A program made the position numbers and the translations under genes. From Pseudomonadota bacterium (GTDB taxonomy: Bacteria; Pseudomonadota; Gammaproteobacteria; Xanthomonadales; Rhodanobacteraceae): 64,000 nt of DNA. Location: NCBI GenBank assembly GCA_018240565.1, contig JAFEFO010000028.1, positions 123,949 to 187,948 on the forward strand. Direction: 5' to 3'. Shown here piece by piece: positions 58,276-64,000 of this stretch. Positions within the stretch are counted from its first letter, which is position 1; each line of letters begins with the position of its first letter. The notes beneath the pieces are model-generated. The model made no database searches, was not told the DNA's origin, and worked only from the letters and a program-made list of their open reading frames with translations.

Positions 58276-61200
58276 GCTTCGTCGAACTCGCCACGCGCCG
58301 GCGCGTGACCGTCGGCATGGTGACGCTCACCCTGGTTTTGTTCGGGTTGATCGCACTGTCGGGACTGAAGGTCAACCTGCTGCCGGACCTGACCTATCCG
58401 ACCCTGACCGTGCGCACCGCTTATGAAGGCGCCGCGCCGGCGGAAATCGAAACGCTGATTTCGCAGCCGGTCGAGGAAGCGCTCGGCGTGGTCAAGAACG
58501 TGCGCACGATCCACTCGGTGTCGCAGGCCGGGCAGTCCGACGTGATCCTGCAGTTCGCCTGGGGCACGAACATGGACCAGGCGAGCCTGGACGTGCGCGA
58601 CAAGCTCGATCTGCTGCAACTGCCGCTGGCCGCGAAGAAACCGGTGTTGCTGCGTTTCAATCCGTCCACCGACCCGATCCTGCGCCTGGCGCTGACCGCC
58701 CCGGTGCAAACCGGCGATGCGGAAAGCGCGCAGTTGAAACAGTTGCGCCGCTTCGCCGACGACGAGCTGCGCAAGCGCCTGGAGCCGACCAGTGGCGTGG
58801 CGGCGGTCAAGGTCGGTGGCGGTCTCGAAGACCAGATCGACGTCGACATCGACCAGCAGCGCCTGCAGCAGCTCAATCTCAATGTGGCCGACGTGATCAA
58901 GCGCCTCGCCGATGAGAACGTGAACGTATCCGGTGGGCGCATCGAGGATGGCACGCAGCGCTACCTGGTGCGCACCGTCAACCAGTTCACCAGCCTGGAG
59001 CAGATGCAGGACCTGCTGATCAAGGTCGACAACGGCGTGCCGATCCGACTCAAGGAAGTCGCCAATGTGCACCAGGGCCACAAGGAACGCGAAGGCATCG
59101 TGCGCGTGGACGGACACGAAGCGGTCGAGCTGGCGATCTACAAGGAAGGCGACGCCAATACCGTCACGGTCGCGGCGGCCGTGCGCAAGCAACTGGACAA
59201 GTTCACCTGCGCCAATCGTCCGCCGCCGTGTGCGTCGATCCTGCCGGCCAACGCCAAATTGACCACGATCGACGATCAATCGGTTTTCATCCAGGGTTCG
59301 CTCAACGACGTGCGCGACGACGCCATCATCGGCGGCGTGCTGGCGGTGCTGATCATCTTCTTCTTCCTCGCCGATTCGTGGAGCACGTTCATCATTTCGC
59401 TGTCGCTGCCGGTGTCGTTGATCGCCACGTTTTTCTTCATGGGCGAAGCCGGATTGAGCCTGAACGTGATGTCGCTCGGCGGACTCGCGCTCGCCACCGG
59501 CATGGTCGTGGACGATTCCATCGTGGTGCTGGAAAACATCGCGCGCATGCGTGAGCAAGGCATCGGCATCGTCGAGTCCGCGGTCAAGGGCGCGCGCGAA
59601 GTGTCCATGGCGGTGACGGCGTCGACGCTGACGACGGTCGCGGTGTTCTTTCCGCTCGTTTTCGTGCAGGGCATTGCCGGCCAATTGTTCCGCGATCAGG
59701 CCTTGACGATCACGTTCGCCATGCTGATCTCGCTGGTCGTGGCCATGAGCCTGATTCCCATGCTCGCTTCGCTCAAGGGCAGGGCGCCGCTGGCCTTCGC
59801 CGATGAGGCCAAACCCGAACGCGCAGCGCCACGTACACGCATGGGTAAAGGATTCGCCGTCGTTGGCCGGATATTCCGTTGGCTGCCGCGCGTCATCGGC
59901 TGGATCGGATTCACCGTCGGTCGCTTGGGCGGGAACATCATCGGTCGCGCCCTGCGTTTCCTCGGCAAGGGGCTGCTTGGCGGTTACAACCGCGCCGCCA
60001 GTGCCTATCACGGATTCCTTCCCAAGGCGCTCGCACATCCGTGGAAAGTGCTCGGCTTTGCCGCAGCGGCTTTCGCAATCAGCGTGGCGCTGATTCCGAC
60101 CTTGGGCACCGATCTGATTCCACAACTCGCGCAGGGCCGATTCGAGATGACGGTCAAGCTCGCGCCCGGCACGCCGCTGGTTTCCACCGATGCACTGGTG
60201 CACGAGTTGCAGGACAAGAACTCGAAAAACCCGTTGATCAAGATGATCTACGGCGTCAGCGGCACCGGCACGCGCCTGGATGCCAATCCGACAGAGTCCG
60301 GCGAGAACATCGCGCGCCTGCTGGTGGTGCTCGCGCCCGGCGCCGGGCGCAAGGGCGAAAGCGCGGCGATGAATGCGCTGCGCGCGAACATGGCCGCGCA
60401 TCCCGGCAGCGAAGTGCAATTCTCGCGACCGAAATTGTTCAGCTTCGATACGCCGCTGGAGGTGGACCTGCGCGGCTACGATCTGGACGCCCTGCAGAAG
60501 GCCGGCAACAAGCTTGCTGCACTTTTGCAAGCCTCGCCGCGCTTCGCGGACGTCAAATCCAGCGCACAGGGCGGCTCGCCGGAAATCCGCATTCATTTCG
60601 ATCAGGACCGTGCGGCTGCGCTCGGCCTGACCACCAAGCAGATATCCGACCAGATCGTCGACAAGATCCGCGGTGCGGTGGCCACGCAATACAACTTCCG
60701 CGACCGCAAGATCGACGTGCTGGTGCGCGCGCGGCCCAATGAGCGCACCTCGGTCGACGACATCCGCAACCTGATCGTCAATCCCGGTGCGGCGACGCCC
60801 GTGCGACTGGCATCGGTCGCCGACATCGCCATCGCCATGGGCCCGAACGAAATCGACCGCATCGGCCAGGAACGCGTGGCCATCGTCACTGCCAACCTGC
60901 ATTACGGCGACCTCGGCAGCGCCGTTGCGGAAGTGCAGAAGATCCTGCGCGACAACCCGCTCGCTGCCGGCGTCAGCGCCCACATCGGCGGGCAGAGCGA
61001 GGAACTCGATGCTTCCCTGCGCTCACTGATCTTCGCCCTGTCGCTGGCGATCTTCCTCGTCTACCTGGTGATGGCGTCGCAGTTCGAATCGCTGCTGCAT
61101 CCCTTCGTGATCATGTTCTCGATCCCGCTCGCCCTGGTCGGCGCGGTGCTGGCGCTGAAGATCACGAACACGCCGTTGTCGATCGTGGTGTTCATTGGCC

Positions 61201-61589
61201 TGATCATGCTCGCCGGCATCGTGGTCAAGAACGCGATCGTGCTGATCGACCGCGTGAACCAGCTGCGCGAGGAGGGCGTGGACAAGCTCCGCGCGATCGC
61301 GCAGGCGGCCGAATCGCGCCTGCGCCCGATCACGATGACGACGTTGTGCACCCTGATCGGCTTCCTGCCGCTGGCCCTGAGCTTTGGCGACGGGTCCGAA
61401 GTCCGCTCGCCGATGGCGATTGCCGTGATCGGTGGCCTGGCCGTTTCCACCTTGCTTACCCTGATCGTGATCCCGGTCGTCTACAACCTGCTCGATCGGC
61501 GGCCGGATGCCTGGTATCAGCAACGCGCTGCACGCAGCGCCGCGCAGGAAGGCAACACCCCGGCGGACGTCGCTGGACAATCCGCATGA
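58272..61589 (+). CDS. RND efflux permease 1 (HAE1-like)
   Basis: A 1105-residue inner-membrane proton-drug antiporter: TM1 at about 13-31, a large periplasmic loop, TM2-6 (from about 345, with DSIVVLENIARMREQGIGIV), a second half with a second loop and TM8-12 (GIVVKNAIVLIDRVNQLREE). It is about 70 residues longer than usual because of a Lys/Arg/Gly-rich insertion (about 515-575) between TM6 and TM7. Overlaps by ATGA with both the adaptor and permease 2. Substrate unknown. Confidence 0.94.
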   Translation: MSFVELATRRRVTVGMVTLTLVLFGLIALSGLKVNLLPDLTYPTLTVRTAYEGAAPAEIETLISQPVEEALGVVKNVRTIHSVSQAGQSDVILQFAWGTNMDQASLDVRDKLDLLQLPLAAKKPVLLRFNPSTDPILRLALTAPVQTGDAESAQLKQLRRFADDELRKRLEPTSGVAAVKVGGGLEDQIDVDIDQQRLQQLNLNVADVIKRLADENVNVSGGRIEDGTQRYLVRTVNQFTSLEQMQDLLIKVDNGVPIRLKEVANVHQGHKEREGIVRVDGHEAVELAIYKEGDANTVTVAAAVRKQLDKFTCANRPPPCASILPANAKLTTIDDQSVFIQGSLNDVRDDAIIGGVLAVLIIFFFLADSWSTFIISLSLPVSLIATFFFMGEAGLSLNVMSLGGLALATGMVVDDSIVVLENIARMREQGIGIVESAVKGAREVSMAVTASTLTTVAVFFPLVFVQGIAGQLFRDQALTITFAMLISLVVAMSLIPMLASLKGRAPLAFADEAKPERAAPRTRMGKGFAVVGRIFRWLPRVIGWIGFTVGRLGGNIIGRALRFLGKGLLGGYNRAASAYHGFLPKALAHPWKVLGFAAAAFAISVALIPTLGTDLIPQLAQGRFEMTVKLAPGTPLVSTDALVHELQDKNSKNPLIKMIYGVSGTGTRLDANPTESGENIARLLVVLAPGAGRKGESAAMNALRANMAAHPGSEVQFSRPKLFSFDTPLEVDLRGYDLDALQKAGNKLAALLQASPRFADVKSSAQGGSPEIRIHFDQDRAAALGLTTKQISDQIVDKIRGAVATQYNFRDRKIDVLVRARPNERTSVDDIRNLIVNPGAATPVRLASVADIAIAMGPNEIDRIGQERVAIVTANLHYGDLGSAVAEVQKILRDNPLAAGVSAHIGGQSEELDASLRSLIFALSLAIFLVYLVMASQFESLLHPFVIMFSIPLALVGAVLALKITNTPLSIVVFIGLIMLAGIVVKNAIVLIDRVNQLREEGVDKLRAIAQAAESRLRPITMTTLCTLIGFLPLALSFGDGSEVRSPMAIAVIGGLAVSTLLTLIVIPVVYNLLDRRPDAWYQQRAARSAAQEGNTPADVAGQSA

Positions 61590-64000
61590 CGCTTGCCGAG
61601 CTCAGCCTCAAGCGCCCGGTCACGGCGGTGATGTTCTTCGTGTCGCTGCTCGTGGTCGGCGCGATTGCGGCGTTCCGCCTTCCGCTCGAGGGCATGCCGG
61701 ACGTGCAATTCCCGTTCATGATGATCGACTTGCCGTATGCCGGTTCGACGCCGGCGGAAGTCGAACGCACGATCACGCGACCGGTCGAGGATGCCTTGTC
61801 CACGCTCACCGGGATCGAACACATGAATTCGCTGTCGCGTGCGGACGGCGCGCAGGTTTTCCTGATGCTCAAATGGGGCGAAGACACCACGGTCAAGGCC
61901 GTGCAGGCGCGTGAGAAGATCGACGCCATCCGCGACGAGCTGCCGAGCGACCTGCAGCGCTACACGGTGATGAAATTCGCCACCACCGACCAGCCGATGT
62001 TGCAGTTGCGCATATCCAGCGACCGGAATCTGTCCAACGCCTGGGAGTTGCTGGATCGCAAGCTCAAGCGTCCGCTGGAGCGACTTCCGGGCGTGGCGCG
62101 CGTGCAGATCCAGGGCGTGGCGCCCCCCGAAGTACAGATCGAGGTGTCCGTTGACCGGCTGACGGCCGCCGGCGTCAGCTTGAATGATTTGTACACGAAG
62201 CTGTCGAACGCGAATTTTTCCGCCTCTGCCGGCCAGATCACCGACGGCACGTTGCGCTACCAGGTGCAACCGCTGGGCGAATGGCGCAGCCTCGATGAAA
62301 TCCGCGCCACGCCGGTCAACGACAAGGGCCTGAAACTCGGCGATATCGCCAACGTCACGCTCAAGCCGGCGCGCCTGGACTACCGCCGCCACCTGGATGG
62401 CAAGCCGGCGATCGCGGTGGACATCTCCAAGGAACGCAATGCGAACCTGGTCGAAGTTGCCAGTCGTGCCATGGCCGAGGTCGATCGCATCAGCCACGAC
62501 CCGGAGATGCGCGGCATCAACCTGTACTACCTCGGCGACGAGGCCAAGGCGGTCACCAACAGCCTGAAGGAACTCGGCGAAGCCGGCGGCATCGGCATCG
62601 TGCTGTCCGTGTTCGTGCTGTTTTTCTTCCTGCGCGACTGGCCGTCGACACTGATGGTGTCGCTGGCGATCCCCATTTGCATGGTGATCACGCTCGGCTG
62701 CATGTATTTCCTCGGCATGACGCTGAACGTACTGTCCTTGCTGGGCCTGCTGCTGGCGGTCGGCATGCTCGTGGACAACGCCGTCGTTGCCGTCGAAAGC
62801 ATCTACCAGTACCGCGAGAAGTTTCCCGACAAACCCTGGTACTGCGCGGTGCAGGGCACGCAGGTGGTCGGCATCGCGATTGCCGCCGGCACGTTCACCA
62901 GCATCGTCGTGTTCCTGCCGAACGTGTTTGGCGCAAAGAACCAGATCAGCATTTTCCTGACCCAGGTGGCGATCGCCATGTCGATCGCGCACCTGGCGTC
63001 ATGGCTGGTCGCGGTCAGCCTGGTGCCCATGCTGTCGGCGAAGTTGCCGCCGCCGCATTTCATCGGGCGCGATTCCCTGATCGCACGCCTGCAGCACCGC
63101 TACGAGTCCGCCATCGCCTGGTCCCTCGCGCATCGCAAGGCCATGGTCGCAGGTCTCGTCGTGCTGTTTGCGGCCAGTTTCGTGCCGATGAAGCTGGCCA
63201 AGACCGACATGTTCCCACCCGGACAGTCCGGCGAATTGCACCTGCAATACCAGCTCAACGGCATCTATCGGCTCGAGGAACTCGACAAGTCGATCGCCAC
63301 GGTCGAGAAGTGGCTGAACGCCAATCGCAAGCAATTGCACATCAAGAATGTCTACAGCTACTTCAACGAACAGGGCGACGCGATGACGAACGTCCTGCTC
63401 ACCGACGACGACGCCGGGCGCGGGCATTCGCAACAGATCATGGAAAAGATCCGTGCCGGCGCTCCCAAGGTGCCGATCGGCAAGATCGGTTTCGATTTCC
63501 AGTCGCAGAACCAGAATACCAACGTGCAGGTGTTCCTCAACGGCGATTCGAGTTCGACGTTGCGCGAGTTGTCCGAGGCCGCGATCCACACGCTGCAACA
63601 TGTGCCGGGACTGCGCGACGTGCGCACTGCGCAGAATGGCGGCGACCGCGAACTGGCGGTGCACGTGGATCGCGTGCGGGCGCGCACTTACGGGTTTTCC
63701 GCCAGCGAGATCGCGCAATACGTTGCCATTGCCCTGCGTGGCCTGCCGCTCAAGGAATACCACGACAACGGCACGCAGATCCCGGTGTGGCTGCGTTTCG
63801 GCGGCGACGACACGCGCAGTCTCACCGACTTGGCCGACTACAAGTTGCGCGCTGCCGATGGCACCATGGTGCCATTGCTGTCGATGGTCGATCTGAACAA
63901 TCGCGCCGCACCATCGGCAATCGAGCGCGACAATCGCCAGACTTCGCTCGCCATCAAGGCCAACCTTGCACCTGGCGCCACGCTGGACGAGGTCACCCCG
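61586..64000 (+). CDS. RND efflux permease 2 (HAE1-like), truncated by window end
   Basis: Open at the window end; 805 residues visible. It starts MTLAELSLKRPVTAVMFFVS and shows TM1, the periplasmic loop, TM2-6 (VGMLVDNAVVAVESIYQYRE), and the beginning of the second half. It shares the family plan with permease 1 but is clearly different in sequence (about as far as MdtB from MdtC). Starts inside the permease 1 stop (ATGA 61586-61589). Two permeases behind one adaptor recall the MdtABC heteromeric pump. Confidence 0.93.
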   Translation, partial: MTLAELSLKRPVTAVMFFVSLLVVGAIAAFRLPLEGMPDVQFPFMMIDLPYAGSTPAEVERTITRPVEDALSTLTGIEHMNSLSRADGAQVFLMLKWGEDTTVKAVQAREKIDAIRDELPSDLQRYTVMKFATTDQPMLQLRISSDRNLSNAWELLDRKLKRPLERLPGVARVQIQGVAPPEVQIEVSVDRLTAAGVSLNDLYTKLSNANFSASAGQITDGTLRYQVQPLGEWRSLDEIRATPVNDKGLKLGDIANVTLKPARLDYRRHLDGKPAIAVDISKERNANLVEVASRAMAEVDRISHDPEMRGINLYYLGDEAKAVTNSLKELGEAGGIGIVLSVFVLFFFLRDWPSTLMVSLAIPICMVITLGCMYFLGMTLNVLSLLGLLLAVGMLVDNAVVAVESIYQYREKFPDKPWYCAVQGTQVVGIAIAAGTFTSIVVFLPNVFGAKNQISIFLTQVAIAMSIAHLASWLVAVSLVPMLSAKLPPPHFIGRDSLIARLQHRYESAIAWSLAHRKAMVAGLVVLFAASFVPMKLAKTDMFPPGQSGELHLQYQLNGIYRLEELDKSIATVEKWLNANRKQLHIKNVYSYFNEQGDAMTNVLLTDDDAGRGHSQQIMEKIRAGAPKVPIGKIGFDFQSQNQNTNVQVFLNGDSSSTLRELSEAAIHTLQHVPGLRDVRTAQNGGDRELAVHVDRVRARTYGFSASEIAQYVAIALRGLPLKEYHDNGTQIPVWLRFGGDDTRSLTDLADYKLRAADGTMVPLLSMVDLNNRAAPSAIERDNRQTSLAIKANLAPGATLDEVTP

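Noticed and set aside
58152..60983. Long minus-strand open frame opposite RND permease 1
   Set aside because: Antisense shadow. The plus-strand permease has the full set of membrane segments and RND motifs.

Overview
The window is a gene-dense, high-GC stretch of a gammaproteobacterial chromosome, almost certainly order Xanthomonadales (Lysobacteraceae/Rhodanobacteraceae type). The evidence is gene order and content: carA-carB-greA-rpfE-recJ-prfB-lysS running into a DSF (diffusible signal factor) quorum-sensing locus and then acnA/rpfA; nudJ-mnmA-hflD; clpS-clpA; infA-aat; trxB, ftsK, lolA, rarA, serS; and rne divergent from rluC. I cannot name the genus. No rRNA, CRISPR array, insertion sequence or prophage is visible. 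One tRNA gene (tRNA-Ser, UGA) lies directly behind serS.

Layout. 1-10080: pyrimidine/arginine precursor synthesis (carA 3' part, carB), greA, rpfE-like, recJ, prfB with its programmed +1 frameshift, and lysS, all on the plus strand. 10205-21509: an rpf-type cell-cell signalling region. It holds rpfG (receiver plus HD-GYP), a discrete acyl carrier protein, a ketosynthase and rpfF (DSF synthase) on the plus strand. These meet rpfC (hybrid sensor kinase) tail to tail, followed by a PilZ protein, rpfB (acyl-CoA ligase), a small lipoprotein gene and acnA/rpfA. 21607-30349: a minus-strand operon of two related ECF-type sigma factors, a membrane Ser/Thr kinase with a large beta-propeller part, and a TonB-dependent receptor, mostly joined by 4-base overlaps. 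30473-40498: hflD, mnmA, a Nudix hydrolase, clpS, clpA, a DUF4124 protein, infA, aat, a GNAT-like protein, trxB and ald. 40540-49018: ftsK, lolA, a DUF1275 protein, rarA, an MFS transporter, serS, tRNA-Ser and a GacA/UvrY-like response regulator. 49045-56819: rne, rluC, a CPBP-like membrane protein, phhB, nfuA and two small c-type cytochromes. 57136-64000: an RND efflux operon with one membrane-fusion lipoprotein and two consecutive permeases, the second cut by the window end.

How the parts fit. RpfF makes DSF from 3-hydroxyacyl-ACP, RpfC senses it, and RpfG turns the signal into c-di-GMP hydrolysis. A PilZ c-di-GMP receptor gene sits beside rpfC. The addition of a dedicated ACP and ketosynthase in front of rpfF is the most interesting feature: it suggests a private acyl-supply branch for signal synthesis. 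The second accessory region looks like a kinase-controlled sigma-factor system feeding an outer-membrane receptor, with one sigma paralogue degenerate in region 2. ClpS, ClpA and Aat, close together, form the N-degron pathway.

Smaller features include a long-armed inverted repeat between carB and greA, two copies of a palindromic repeat family, a second repeat translated as the tail of the GNAT-like protein, and several hairpins and operator-like palindromes.
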